Made by a program: the position numbers and the translations under genes. Source: Butyrivibrio sp. CAG:318 (lineage in GTDB: Bacteria; Bacillota; Clostridia; Lachnospirales; Lachnospiraceae). Taken from it: 11,738 bases of DNA. This document shows positions 1-7,166 of the stretch, piece after piece (the first letter of the stretch is position 1; each line of letters begins with the position of its first letter). The stretch spans positions 17,004-28,741 of the forward strand of contig FR889241.1 of assembly GCA_000431815.1 (NCBI GenBank), read 5' to 3'. The notes beneath the pieces were generated by a model that did not search any database, had not been told where the DNA came from, and saw only the letters and a program-made list of their open reading frames with translations.

Positions 1-656
1 CCGCTCTTGCCCTGTGAAAGAACAGGGGATGTAAGAGGTTCTACCGCAACGATCTTAACATCCGGGTTCTTCGACTTAAGATATTCGCCGACACCTGTGA
101 CGGTTCCGCCGGTTCCTACACCTGCGACAAAAATGTCTACCTTGCCGTCAGTATCATTCCAGATCTCCGGACCGGTTGTTTTTCTGTGTGCCTGTGGATT
201 GGCCGGATTCACAAACTGTCCCGCAATTATGCTGCCCGGAGTCTCCTTCTGTATTTCCTCGGCCTTTGCAATTGCCCCCGGCATACCCTTTGCGCCTTCG
301 GAAAGAACGATTTCCGCGCCATATGCCTTGATTATATTACGTCTTTCAACGCTCATGGTCTCAGGCATAACAATGATTAATCTGTATCCTTTGGCTGCCG
401 CAATTGATGCAAGACCGATTCCGGTGTTACCTGATGTAGGCTCAATGATTGTTGCGCCCGGTTTAAGCTTTCCGCTCTTCTCTGCATCTTCAATTATCTC
501 TCTCGCAACTCTGTCCTTAACACTTCCTGCCGGGTTAAAATACTCAAGCTTTGCAAGTATTTTGGCCGGTGCTTCATATTTAGCCGCCAGCTTATCAAAT
601 GCTACAAGCGGTGTTCCTCCGATTAATTCTGATGCGTTTGCGTATATTTTTGCCAT
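1..656 (-). CDS. cysK: Cysteine synthase (O-acetylserine sulfhydrylase), 3' part missing
   Basis: PLP enzyme that makes cysteine from O-acetylserine and sulfide in the cytoplasm. About 218 residues are visible; the C-terminal third (family length about 305-310) lies beyond the left edge. Visible family marks, in order: the N-terminal ELIGGTPLV segment, the PLP lysine K47 in NPAGSVKDR, the substrate loop TSGNTG at 74-79, the GQFVNPANPQAHRKTTGPE stretch, the phosphate-binding GVGTGGT loop, and the start of the EPLTSPVLSQG motif. The ATG at 656 is preceded by GGAGG nine bases upstream. It follows metY by 33 bp with no promoter or terminator between them, so the two are probably co-transcribed. 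CysK and the closely related CysM are separated mainly by details in the missing part, but the TSGNTG and AHRKTTGPE forms favour CysK. Confidence 0.93.
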   Translation of the reverse strand, partial: MAKIYANASELIGGTPLVAFDKLAAKYEAPAKILAKLEYFNPAGSVKDRVAREIIEDAEKSGKLKPGATIIEPTSGNTGIGLASIAAAKGYRLIIVMPETMSVERRNIIKAYGAEIVLSEGAKGMPGAIAKAEEIQKETPGSIIAGQFVNPANPQAHRKTTGPEIWNDTDGKVDIFVAGVGTGGTVTGVGEYLKSKNPDVKIVAVEPLTSPVLSQGKS

Positions 657-689
657 AATTAAATTCCTCCTATTATTTATTATAAATTA

Positions 690-1997
690 TTATTGTACTG
701 CTTTAAATGCTTCGTCAAGGTCTTCGATAATATCATCAATATTCTCTGTACCGATTGAAAGTCTGATCGTATTAGGCTTGATGCCCTGGTCTGCAAGTTC
801 CTCTGCGTTGAGCTCTGCGTGAGTTGTTGTATACGGATGGATTACAAGTGACTTAACATCCGCTACGTTGGCAAGGAGTGAGAAAAGCTCAAGGTTATCG
901 ATGAATTCCTGGGCTTTCTTCTCATCGCCCTTAATCTCGAATGTAAAGATTGAGCCACCGCCGTTAGGGAAATATTTCTTGTAAAGTCTCTGCTGTTCCG
1001 GATCCGTGCTTACCGACGGATGATGAACTGCCTCAACCTGCGGGTGATTCTTAAGGTATTCAACTACTTTAAGAGCATTCTCAACATGTCTCTCAACTCT
1101 TAAAGAAAGTGTCTCAAGTCCCTGAAGGAATATCCATGCATGGAGCGGTGAAAGTGTTGCACCGGTATCTCTTAAAAGAATAGCTCTGATTCTTGTAACA
1201 AATGCTGCGGAACCTGCTGCATCAGCAAAGCTGATTCCGTGATAGCTTGGGTTCGGTTCGGTAAGCTGTGGGAATTTGCCCGATGCCTTCCAGTCGAATT
1301 TACCGCTGTCAACGATCACGCCGCCGATTGTGGTTCCGTGTCCTCCGATGAACTTGGTAGCTGAATGAACCACGATATCTGCGCCGTATTCAATCGGTCT
1401 TACGAGATAAGGGGTTGCAAATGTACTATCGATTACAAGAGGAATCTTATGTGCATGTGCGATCTTGGCAATGCCTTCAATATCGGCTACTTCTGAATTA
1501 GGGTTACCAAGTGTCTCAATATATATTGCCTTGGTGTTATCCTGAATAGCATTTTCAAATGCGCTTAAGTCAAGCGGATCAACGAATGTTGTCTTAACTC
1601 CGTAGTCAACAAGTGTATGTGCCAAGAGATTGTATGTTCCTCCGTAAATATTCTTGGCTGCTACGATATGGTCTCCTGCAAGCGCAAGGTTCTGGATGGT
1701 GTATGTTACCGCTGCCGCACCTGATGCAACCGCAAGTGCTGCGACGCCGCCTTCAAGTGCTGCTATTCTTTTTTCAAATACATCCTCTGTCGGATTCGTA
1801 AGTCTTCCGTAAATATTGCCTGCATCCTTGAGTCCGAATCTGTCAGCAGCGTGCTGTGAATTTCTGAACACATATGATGAACTCTGGTAAATAGGAACCG
1901 CTCTCGCATCCGTAACAGGATCTGCCGACTCCTGTCCTACATGTAACTGTAATGTCTCAAACTTTAAATTTCTCTCTGAATATGTTTTCTTGCTCAT
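690..1997 (-). CDS. metY: O-acetylhomoserine sulfhydrylase (homocysteine synthase)
   Basis: Cytoplasmic PLP enzyme of the Cys/Met metabolism family. It condenses O-acetylhomoserine with sulfide to give homocysteine and acetate, the direct-sulfhydrylation route to methionine. The protein has 435 residues, typical of the MetY branch and longer than the roughly 380-400 residues of MetB/MetC. Seen: the N-terminal LKFETLQLHVGQ opening, the phosphate-binding YGRLTNPT motif at 63-70, ASGAAA at 91-96, the cofactor aspartate in VIDSTFATPYL at 188-198, and the Schiff-base lysine K215 in HSATKFIGGHGT. The extra segment around 230-260 (FDWKASGKFPQLTEPNPSYHG) is characteristic of O-acetylhomoserine sulfhydrylases. 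The ATG has AGGAG nine bases upstream. It is the first gene of a metY-cysK pair that takes sulfide into both homocysteine and cysteine. Two palindromic operators lie at its promoter. Confidence 0.94.
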   Translation of the reverse strand: MSKKTYSERNLKFETLQLHVGQESADPVTDARAVPIYQSSSYVFRNSQHAADRFGLKDAGNIYGRLTNPTEDVFEKRIAALEGGVAALAVASGAAAVTYTIQNLALAGDHIVAAKNIYGGTYNLLAHTLVDYGVKTTFVDPLDLSAFENAIQDNTKAIYIETLGNPNSEVADIEGIAKIAHAHKIPLVIDSTFATPYLVRPIEYGADIVVHSATKFIGGHGTTIGGVIVDSGKFDWKASGKFPQLTEPNPSYHGISFADAAGSAAFVTRIRAILLRDTGATLSPLHAWIFLQGLETLSLRVERHVENALKVVEYLKNHPQVEAVHHPSVSTDPEQQRLYKKYFPNGGGSIFTFEIKGDEKKAQEFIDNLELFSLLANVADVKSLVIHPYTTTHAELNAEELADQGIKPNTIRLSIGTENIDDIIEDLDEAFKAVQ

Positions 1998-2038
1998 AAT
2001 GTTATTCTCCTTTTTCTCACTGTTTTCTTATCGTAATT

Positions 2039-2063
2039 AATTCATATCAAGTTGCTATGAATT
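2039..2063. promoter_or_regulatory. Operator 2 of metY: second palindrome just downstream of the transcription start
   Basis: AATTCATA (2039-2046) and TATGAATT (2056-2063) are exact reverse complements with a 9-bp spacer. The geometry is the same as in operator 1, and both fit ATTCNTA-like half-sites facing each other. It lies at about +5 to +30 of the predicted metY transcript, 49 bp centre to centre from operator 1. It could also form a weak hairpin in the leader RNA. Confidence 0.5.
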
Positions 2064-2075
2064 GTTGTTGAGGCT

Positions 2076-2104
2076 ATATTAACATCTATTTCCTAGTGTG
2101 TCAA
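2076..2104 (-). promoter_or_regulatory. Promoter of metY-cysK
   Basis: Reading the minus strand, a consensus -35 TTGACA (2104-2099) is followed after exactly 17 bp by TAATAT (2081-2076), which matches the -10 consensus at 4 of 6 places. Transcription would start near 2068 and give a leader of about 70 nt. The -35 lies inside the upstream palindrome at 2087-2113. Confidence 0.65.
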
Positions 2105-2113
2105 TAGGAAATA
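2087..2113. promoter_or_regulatory. Operator 1 of metY: perfect 9-9-9 palindrome over the -35 box
   Basis: TATTTCCTA (2087-2095) and TAGGAAATA (2105-2113) are exact reverse complements separated by 9 bp that contain the -35 box. The size of 25-27 bp and the TTCCTA/TAGGAA half-sites resemble what I recall of sites bound by Rrf2-family cysteine repressors such as CymR. The regulator itself is not in this window, so its identity is inferred. Confidence 0.6.
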
Positions 2114-2141
2114 TTATTTTTTTCAAAAAAATATTTTCCAC

Positions 2142-2170
2142 TGTAAAAAAAGCCTTGGCTGCGGTATAAT
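2142..2170 (+). promoter_or_regulatory. Candidate promoter of the GH31 gene
   Basis: A perfect -10 TATAAT lies at 2165-2170, 29 bp before the ATG. The best-placed -35 (TGTAAA, 2142-2147, 17-bp spacer) matches the consensus at only 3 of 6 places, so an activator may be needed or the -35 is different. No clear catabolite-repression (cre) site was found. Confidence 0.45.
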
Positions 2171-2199
2171 CACAGTATCAAAATAACTAAGGAGGCTCT

Positions 2200-4176
2200 A
2201 TGATTACTAAATATACTTTTGGCAGTCCGTTCAGGACAGAAGCTGTAATCGCGGACATCCCTGCCTGCACACAGGCTTTGCCGGATGCCGTCGGAATCTC
2301 AAAGGACAGCAGGACTCTCACCATCAAACTTGCTCCGGATGACATTATATATGGTCTTGGCGAAAACATTGGCGGAATCAACAAGCGCGGACGCAAATAT
2401 ATAAGCAACTGCACGGATGATCCCAACCAGACAGAAAGCAGGCATTCATTATATGCTGCGCACAATTTTGCCGTTATTGACGGTGAAAATATATGCATGG
2501 GACTTTTTATCGATTATCCGTCAATTGTAACATTTGATATTGCTTTTACCGACAAGGATGTCATGACAATCGAGGTCGATGAAGCTGATTATGATTTATA
2601 TATAATAGAAGGAAAATCCCCTCTTGAAATAATCGGCGAGTTCAGAAAAATCATTGGTGAAAGCTATATTGCACCAAAATGGGCTTTTGGCTATATACAG
2701 TCAAGGTGGGGTTACATAAATGAAGAAGACGTCCGTGAGGTCGTTTCCGGCCACCGGGACAACCACCTTCCGCTTGACGGTATCTGTATGGATATAGATT
2801 ATATGACAAGATATGAGGATTTCACCATCAACGAGGAACGTTTCCCGGATTTTGCGGATTTTGTGGCTGAAATGAAGCACGACAACATTCATCTTATTCC
2901 GATTATCGATGCCGGTGTCAAGATAGAGGACGGATATGAAATATATGAAGAGGGTGTTAAAAATAATTACTTCTGTAAGGATGCCAACGGCAATGATTTT
3001 GTTGCAGCTGTATGGCCGGGAAGAGTTCATATGCCTGATTTTCTCAATCCTGAGGCCAGAAAATGGTTCGGCGAACACTATGCCTGCCTTACGGACAAGG
3101 GAATTGACGGTTTCTGGAATGATATGAATGAGCCTGCTCTTTTCTACTCTGACAAATCTCTCAAGGCCGTATTTGAAAAACTTCATGAATATGATGGCAA
3201 AGACATTGATTTACAGGATTTATGGGCTTTTCAGGGAATGGTAAACAGCCTTGCAAATAATCCGGAGGATTACCGAAGCTTCTACCACAATGTTGACGGC
3301 AAAATGGTACGTCATGATAAGGTACACAATCTCTATGGATACAATATGACACGTTCGGCTTCGGAGGCTTTCGATAAAATAGCACCGGGACGACGGATTC
3401 TTATGTTTTCCCGTTCATCCTATATCGGCATGCACCGCTACGGCGGAATCTGGACGGGCGACAACGCTTCATGGTGGTCACATATTGAACTGATTATGCA
3501 CCAGCTTCCGGCTCTCAATATGTGTGGTTTCCTCTATTGCGGAGCGGATACCGGCGGATTCGGTGCGGATACGACAGAAGAGCTCCTTATGCGATTCATC
3601 GAAATGTCCATGTTTACGCCGCTTATGCGTAATCATGCCGCACTCGGTACAAGGCTTCAGGAAATCTATCAGTTCAAAGACATTGACAGTTTCCGCAATC
3701 TTTTGAACCTGCGCTACAGCCTCATTCCGTATCTCTACAGCGAATATATCAAAGCTGTAAAGAACGGCACCCTGCTTTTTACGCCAATCGGAATGATATA
3801 CAGAAAAGACCGCGAGGCAAGACTTGTGGAGGATCAGCTTTTCGTGGGTGAGAGCATTATGATCGCACCGGTTTACAAGGAAAATGCGCGCGGACGATAT
3901 GTATATCTCCCGGAGGATATGCTTATGCTGCGTTTCAGAAGTCCGATAGATTATGACGAAGAAATGATGAGTGCCGGGCATCACTATGTAAGCGTTGATG
4001 TCAATGAAGTTCTGATATGGGTAAGAAAGAATCACGCGCTTATTCTCGGAAAAGGTGCCGAAAGCACTGCCGATATCAGTCATGATAATTTTAACGTCAT
4101 TAAATGCGGTGATGTTTCATCATACATTTATTTTGATGAATACGAAAACGAAGGCGAAACCATATTAGAATTTTAA
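2200..4176 (+). CDS. GH31 alpha-glucosidase, cytoplasmic
   Basis: Glycoside hydrolase family 31, retaining exo-alpha-glucosidase, 658 residues. The N-terminal beta-sandwich (about 1-150, with YGLGENIGGINKRG) is followed by a (beta/alpha)8 barrel. The catalytic nucleophile is D308 in GFWNDMNEP and the acid/base is D421 in WTGDNASWW. Other GH31 marks are DGICMDIDYM at 193-202, the FSRSS strand at 403-407 and CGADTGGF at 447-454. The C-terminus (from about 510) is a beta domain. There is no signal peptide or membrane segment, so it acts on imported oligosaccharides. Size and motif positions are one residue off those I recall for the B. obeum enzyme Ro-alphaG1 (663 residues; D307, D420, W169), which prefers alpha-1,6 links such as isomaltose; W170 here corresponds to its W169. 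The start is set by AAGGAGG four bases before the ATG. No sugar transporter or regulator is adjacent. Alpha-xylosidase activity cannot be excluded from sequence alone. Confidence 0.9.
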   Translation: MITKYTFGSPFRTEAVIADIPACTQALPDAVGISKDSRTLTIKLAPDDIIYGLGENIGGINKRGRKYISNCTDDPNQTESRHSLYAAHNFAVIDGENICMGLFIDYPSIVTFDIAFTDKDVMTIEVDEADYDLYIIEGKSPLEIIGEFRKIIGESYIAPKWAFGYIQSRWGYINEEDVREVVSGHRDNHLPLDGICMDIDYMTRYEDFTINEERFPDFADFVAEMKHDNIHLIPIIDAGVKIEDGYEIYEEGVKNNYFCKDANGNDFVAAVWPGRVHMPDFLNPEARKWFGEHYACLTDKGIDGFWNDMNEPALFYSDKSLKAVFEKLHEYDGKDIDLQDLWAFQGMVNSLANNPEDYRSFYHNVDGKMVRHDKVHNLYGYNMTRSASEAFDKIAPGRRILMFSRSSYIGMHRYGGIWTGDNASWWSHIELIMHQLPALNMCGFLYCGADTGGFGADTTEELLMRFIEMSMFTPLMRNHAALGTRLQEIYQFKDIDSFRNLLNLRYSLIPYLYSEYIKAVKNGTLLFTPIGMIYRKDREARLVEDQLFVGESIMIAPVYKENARGRYVYLPEDMLMLRFRSPIDYDEEMMSAGHHYVSVDVNEVLIWVRKNHALILGKGAESTADISHDNFNVIKCGDVSSYIYFDEYENEGETILEF

Positions 4177-4194
4177 AGCATACTTTCGCTAATT

Positions 4195-4264
4195 TCCCCC
4201 TATCTCTATTCATACATTTTGGTTATACTTATTATGTAATGTATTAGGGATATGGGGATTTTTT
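4195..4264 (+). terminator. Long-hairpin terminator after the GH31 gene
   Basis: Positions 4195-4208 pair with 4245-4258 (14 positions, with one C-T mismatch and one G-U pair; outer part CCCC with GGGG). After a 3-nt bulge, 4212-4218 pair perfectly with 4238-4244. The loop is 19 nt. Six T follow directly (4259-4264). The hairpin starts 19 bp after the GH31 stop. It has no T-run in the opposite direction, so it should act rightward only. The loop is longer than in a typical intrinsic terminator. Confidence 0.6.
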
Positions 4265-4366
4265 ATGATCAGATCTTATGAAGAGCATGATTTCACTCAG
4301 AAATCCGGTCACGACAAGCTGACGCCAAATGAGCCCGAACTTCTTTATGTCTGGCGCAGAAGTTAA
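4265..4366 (+). CDS. Possible 33-residue protein of unknown function
   Basis: An open frame from ATG 4265 to TAA 4364-4366 encodes a charged, soluble peptide of 33 residues (MIRSYEEHDF at the start, ELLYVWRRS at the end). It is not recognised. The only ribosome-site candidate, GGGG at 4254-4257, lies in the 3' arm of the preceding hairpin, and the T-run of that terminator ends at the base before the ATG. A weak promoter could sit within the hairpin (TTGGTT 4219-4224, 17 bp, TATTAG 4242-4247). Its stop overlaps the stop of the convergent response-regulator gene by 4 bp. It may be a genuine small protein, a gene remnant, or chance. Confidence 0.3.
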   Translation: MIRSYEEHDFTQKSGHDKLTPNEPELLYVWRRS

Positions 4367-4983
4367 TGTTTATAATAATACACTGCAAGCTGTGTTCTAT
4401 CCCTTAAATGCAGTTTTTCAAGTACTGTACTTATATAATTGCGCACGGTCCCGGCACCAAGATATAACTTTTCGGCTATTTCTTTGTTGGAAAATCCCTG
4501 TGCAACAAGTTCTATTATTTCATACTCCTTGTCCGTTATTCCGTAGACACTGTATGCCGCATCATCTTTGTCCTTAATCATATCCGGTATCCTGCTTATT
4601 ATTTCATTTCCCCAGACACTCTGTCCTGAGTATACAGCCCTTATTGCAGGAATAACTCCGGCAAAGTCCTGTTTCAGGATGTATCCCTTGGCACCAATTT
4701 TCAAAGCTTCCTTAACATATTCGTCATCCTGAAAAGTTGTAAGCAATATTATCCGCGCATCAGGATACTGTCTGACAATGCGCATGGCTGCCTCAAGTCC
4801 GCTCATCTCCTTCATCTGTATATCCGTAAGAAGAATATCCGGTCTGTACCGGTCGTAAATTTCTATGGCATCTCCGCCATCATATCCAAGAGCCACAACC
4901 TCCATATCGGATGCTGCGCCCAGAATTGTCTGCATCGACATTGCCACAATGGCATCATCATCGACTATCGCTACTTTAATCAT
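4363..4983 (-). CDS. NarL/FixJ-type response regulator
   Basis: Two-component response regulator of 206 residues. The receiver domain spans about 2-118: acidic pocket D8-D10 in VAIVDDDA, phosphorylation site D54 in DILLTDIQM, switch threonine in ILLTTFQDD and the lysine in GAKGYILKQD. A C-terminal LuxR/GerE-type helix-turn-helix covers about 148-204 (ITDKEYEIIELVAQGFSNKE, then TVRNYISTVLEKLHLRDRTQ). It is the partner of the kinase directly upstream: only 3 bp separate the kinase TGA from this ATG, and AGGAA lies about 8 bases before the start, within the kinase 3' end. It probably activates the divergent ABC operon, where tandem pseudo-palindromes sit at the promoter. In B. subtilis the comparable regulator is LnrK (YfiK). 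No clear terminator follows; a 7-bp hairpin at 4338-4364 lacks a T-run. Confidence 0.9.
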   Translation of the reverse strand: MIKVAIVDDDAIVAMSMQTILGAASDMEVVALGYDGGDAIEIYDRYRPDILLTDIQMKEMSGLEAAMRIVRQYPDARIILLTTFQDDEYVKEALKIGAKGYILKQDFAGVIPAIRAVYSGQSVWGNEIISRIPDMIKDKDDAAYSVYGITDKEYEIIELVAQGFSNKEIAEKLYLGAGTVRNYISTVLEKLHLRDRTQLAVYYYKH

Positions 4984-4986
4984 ATA

Positions 4987-6108
4987 TCAGTTCCTTTCCT
5001 TAATGGGAATAGTCGCAAAAATCCTGAATCCTTTATGTGTATCTATCATAAATGTTCCGCCGAGTTCATTAATTCTGGCTTCCATATTATGTATTCCTAT
5101 CCCTGTTTCATTTACCGCTGCCGGATGTCCATTATCGTTTATTACAATCTGATAAAAAGCCGGGTGTTCGGTTACCGTGACATCCGCTCTGGTCGCATCC
5201 GAGTGTCTGCTTATATTATGAAGTGCTTCCGAAACTATCGAAATCACGCTATATTTGGCCTGTACCGGCATATCATTAATGACATCGTAATTAAGCCTTA
5301 CATCACAGTTATCTTCTTTGGAAATTTCATCGCGCAGTTTTTGCTCAAGATTTACCGACTCACTATGAAGGTCATGCACGCTCTTTCTTATATTATCCAT
5401 CGATTCGGACAACGTCGCACTTATCTGTTCTAGCGGTGCCGCCATATTCTTATCCGTATTAATTGTACGTAACGCACCCATCTGTATAATCGCACGGCTT
5501 AGGAGATGTCCTACATTATCATGTATTTCCCTTGCTATCCTGTTCCTCTCGGAAAGTGTTGCCACGGCAATCTCATTATCCTGCTGCATGCGTAACAACT
5601 TATTTTTCTCCGTCATATTGCGCCTGAATTCTTCGGTATCATCACGCATCCTGATATTGGCCTGCTTCGTAATCTCATACTGTGTATCAATCCACGCAAT
5701 ATATGCAGCCGCAAGCATACCGGCTAAGAAGATAATCGCCGGAACCGGTTTGTCTGATATGTCATCTATGACACTTCCAGTACCGGGATACATCATGTAT
5801 CTCACCGCGATAAGGATAATTCCTGCAATTCCCATAACGCATTCGCGGCGGTTACGATAAGCCGTATCGCTCACCATATCATAAACGATATATATAGTGA
5901 TGCACTCAAACGGTCTGCCGGTTATCGCAGCTGCCGCGCCAAGCACATACGAGAGAATGCGGTACCGGGTGTTAAGCGTAAGTATTCCGGCTCCGGCACA
6001 TATTATGGCAATGAGCACAGAAATTACCGGCCTCTGCGCGCACTCTGACATCACAATATAAAGCACTGTAAAAAAAGTCAATAAAATTTTATCTGTATTT
6101 CTGTTCAT
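4987..6108 (-). CDS. Membrane sensor histidine kinase (HisKA_3 type)
   Basis: Sensor kinase, 373 residues from the chosen start. Residue numbers here count from an upstream ATG at 6132 (381 residues). The N-terminal part has about five or six membrane segments (roughly 15-30, 36-54, 58-71, 75-86, 98-112, 130-147) with very short loops. There is thus no outside ligand domain and sensing is probably within the membrane. A short coiled linker (150-195) leads to the HisKA_3 dimerisation domain with phospho-accepting H204 in NRIAREIHDNVGH. The HATPase domain has the N-box EALHNISRH (N306), G1 DNG (333-335) and G2 TGIGIHNM (343-350). The start at 6108 is preferred over 6132 because AAGGA lies five bases before it, while nothing like a ribosome site precedes 6132; 6114 is also possible. 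It forms an operon with the response regulator and is divergent from the ABC exporter, like B. subtilis LnrJ or LiaS/DesK-type kinases. Confidence 0.88.
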   Translation of the reverse strand: MNRNTDKILLTFFTVLYIVMSECAQRPVISVLIAIICAGAGILTLNTRYRILSYVLGAAAAITGRPFECITIYIVYDMVSDTAYRNRRECVMGIAGIILIAVRYMMYPGTGSVIDDISDKPVPAIIFLAGMLAAAYIAWIDTQYEITKQANIRMRDDTEEFRRNMTEKNKLLRMQQDNEIAVATLSERNRIAREIHDNVGHLLSRAIIQMGALRTINTDKNMAAPLEQISATLSESMDNIRKSVHDLHSESVNLEQKLRDEISKEDNCDVRLNYDVINDMPVQAKYSVISIVSEALHNISRHSDATRADVTVTEHPAFYQIVINDNGHPAAVNETGIGIHNMEARINELGGTFMIDTHKGFRIFATIPIKERN

Positions 6109-6119
6109 ACCCATCCTTG

Positions 6120-6154
6120 TGACAAATGTCATATCTGATTGTGACTACATTCAC
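6120..6154. promoter_or_regulatory. Tandem pseudo-palindromes in the kinase/ABC divergent region
   Basis: TGACAAATGTCA (6120-6131; arms TGACA/TGTCA) and TGACTACATTCA (6142-6153; within GTGA-N6-TCAC, 6141-6154) agree at 8 of 12 positions. Both are preceded by TTG, giving the direct repeat TTGTGAC at 6117 and 6139, 22 bp apart (two helical turns). The second site reaches into the candidate -35 of the ABC operon. Dimer binding by the neighbouring response regulator is the natural inference. If the kinase starts at 6132 rather than 6108, the first site lies in its coding region. Confidence 0.45.
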
Positions 6155-6172
6155 TTACTTTAATCTTACCAA
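6144..6172 (-). promoter_or_regulatory. Candidate promoter of the kinase-regulator operon
   Basis: On the minus strand TTGGTA (6172-6167), 17 bp, TGTAGT (6149-6144), each 4 of 6 matches. It lies face to face with the rightward promoter, so RNA polymerase could occupy only one at a time. Weak evidence. Confidence 0.3.
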
Positions 6173-6178
6173 TATATT
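6150..6178 (+). promoter_or_regulatory. Candidate promoter of the ABC exporter operon
   Basis: TTCACT (6150-6155, 4 of 6 matches to the -35 consensus), then 17 bp, then TATATT (6173-6178, 5 of 6 matches to the -10). The weak -35 overlaps the second pseudo-palindrome, as expected for a promoter activated by a response regulator. Confidence 0.45.
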
Positions 6179-6214
6179 ACACTTAAATCATCAAAAAAGA
6201 AAGAAGGATATTTT

Positions 6215-7156
6215 ATGAGCGAAACAGTTGTTAAAATAGAAAATCTGGTTAAGCGTTACAAAGAGCTTATTGCGCTTGACCATTTTAATCTCGAAATACA
6301 AAAAGGTGAAATATTCGGTCTGCTCGGTCCTAACGGTTCCGGCAAAACAACCACCATCAACTGCCTCCTGTCCCTTTTAAAATATGACAAAGGCAGCATC
6401 GAAATATTCGGGCAGCAGATGACACCCGATAATTACGATGTCAAACGACGAATCGGTATCGTGATGCAGAATGTGGCTGTATTTGAAGAGCTGAACGTGT
6501 ACGAAAACATAGATTATTTCTGCGGATTATATATAAAAGATAAAACACCGCGCAGACAATATGTCGAAGAAGCAATTGAATTTGCCGGACTCGGTGAATT
6601 CGTAAAATTCCGTCCCAAGAAGCTTTCCGGCGGACTTTTGCGCAGGCTTAACATAGCATGCGGCATCGCCCACAAGCCGGAGCTTATCATTCTTGACGAA
6701 CCGACCGTAGCCGTTGACCCGCAAAGCCGTAACAGAATCCTTGAGGGCATTGTCGAACTCAACAAAAAAGGTGCAACCATAATTTACACCTCACATTACA
6801 TGGAAGAAGTTGAACAGATATGCACCCGCATCGCCATAATGGATAAGGGTAAAAATATCGCTCTCGGAACTTCTGACGAGCTCAAGTCCATGATACGTAA
6901 TTCCGAGACGATAAAAATACATATTCCGGCTCTTGAAGATTCAATGCTTGAAGAAATCAGGGGATTTGAGCACCTCTACCAGGCAGAATATACGGACGGA
7001 CTGCTTACATTATCGTATGACGGCGGAAAACACAATCTCATACGCATACTCGATTATTTAAAGAGCAAAGATGTAAGTTTCGGAAAAGTTACATCAGAAC
7101 AGCCGACGTTAAATGACGTATTCTTAGCCATTACCGGTAAGGCACTCAGGGATTAA
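6215..7156 (+). CDS. ABC exporter ATP-binding protein (LnrL/DrrA/NatA-like)
   Basis: Cytoplasmic ATPase subunit of an ABC-2 exporter, 313 residues. The nucleotide-binding domain covers about 5-225: Walker A GPNGSGKT at 38-45, Q-loop Q85 in IGIVMQNVAVFEE, signature LSGGLLRR at 137-144, Walker B LIILDE at 157-162 with catalytic E162, D-loop AVDPQSR, and the switch histidine H194 in YTSHYMEE. The remaining 90 residues form the C-terminal extension usual for drug and antibiotic exporters of this branch. The start is supported by GAAGGA about six bases upstream. It is the first gene of a three-gene operon whose next gene begins 10 bp later. The size and the partnership with two permeases and a NarL-type two-component system resemble B. 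subtilis LnrL (YfiL), part of the linearmycin exporter. The substrate here is unknown. Confidence 0.92.
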   Translation: MSETVVKIENLVKRYKELIALDHFNLEIQKGEIFGLLGPNGSGKTTTINCLLSLLKYDKGSIEIFGQQMTPDNYDVKRRIGIVMQNVAVFEELNVYENIDYFCGLYIKDKTPRRQYVEEAIEFAGLGEFVKFRPKKLSGGLLRRLNIACGIAHKPELIILDEPTVAVDPQSRNRILEGIVELNKKGATIIYTSHYMEEVEQICTRIAIMDKGKNIALGTSDELKSMIRNSETIKIHIPALEDSMLEEIRGFEHLYQAEYTDGLLTLSYDGGKHNLIRILDYLKSKDVSFGKVTSEQPTLNDVFLAITGKALRD

Positions 7157-7166
7157 GGAGGCGCTT

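Noticed and set aside
7..822. Plus-strand open frame of 271 codons across cysK and the end of metY
   Set aside because: It is antisense to two clearly recognisable PLP enzymes, has no ribosome site at its start, and its product has no family features.
1998..2075. Possible riboswitch (S-box or T-box) in the metY leader
   Set aside because: The predicted leader is only about 70 nt, with no conserved T-box or SAM-box elements and no terminator; the palindromes explain the region better as DNA operators.
3478..4083. Minus-strand open frame of 201 codons inside the GH31 gene
   Set aside because: Shadow frame opposite conserved GH31 codons including the acid/base motif; no ribosome site.
4338..4364. 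AACTTCT/AGAAGTT hairpin at the response-regulator 3' end as a terminator
   Set aside because: The 7-bp stem is weak, the loop is 13 nt and no T-run follows on the minus strand.
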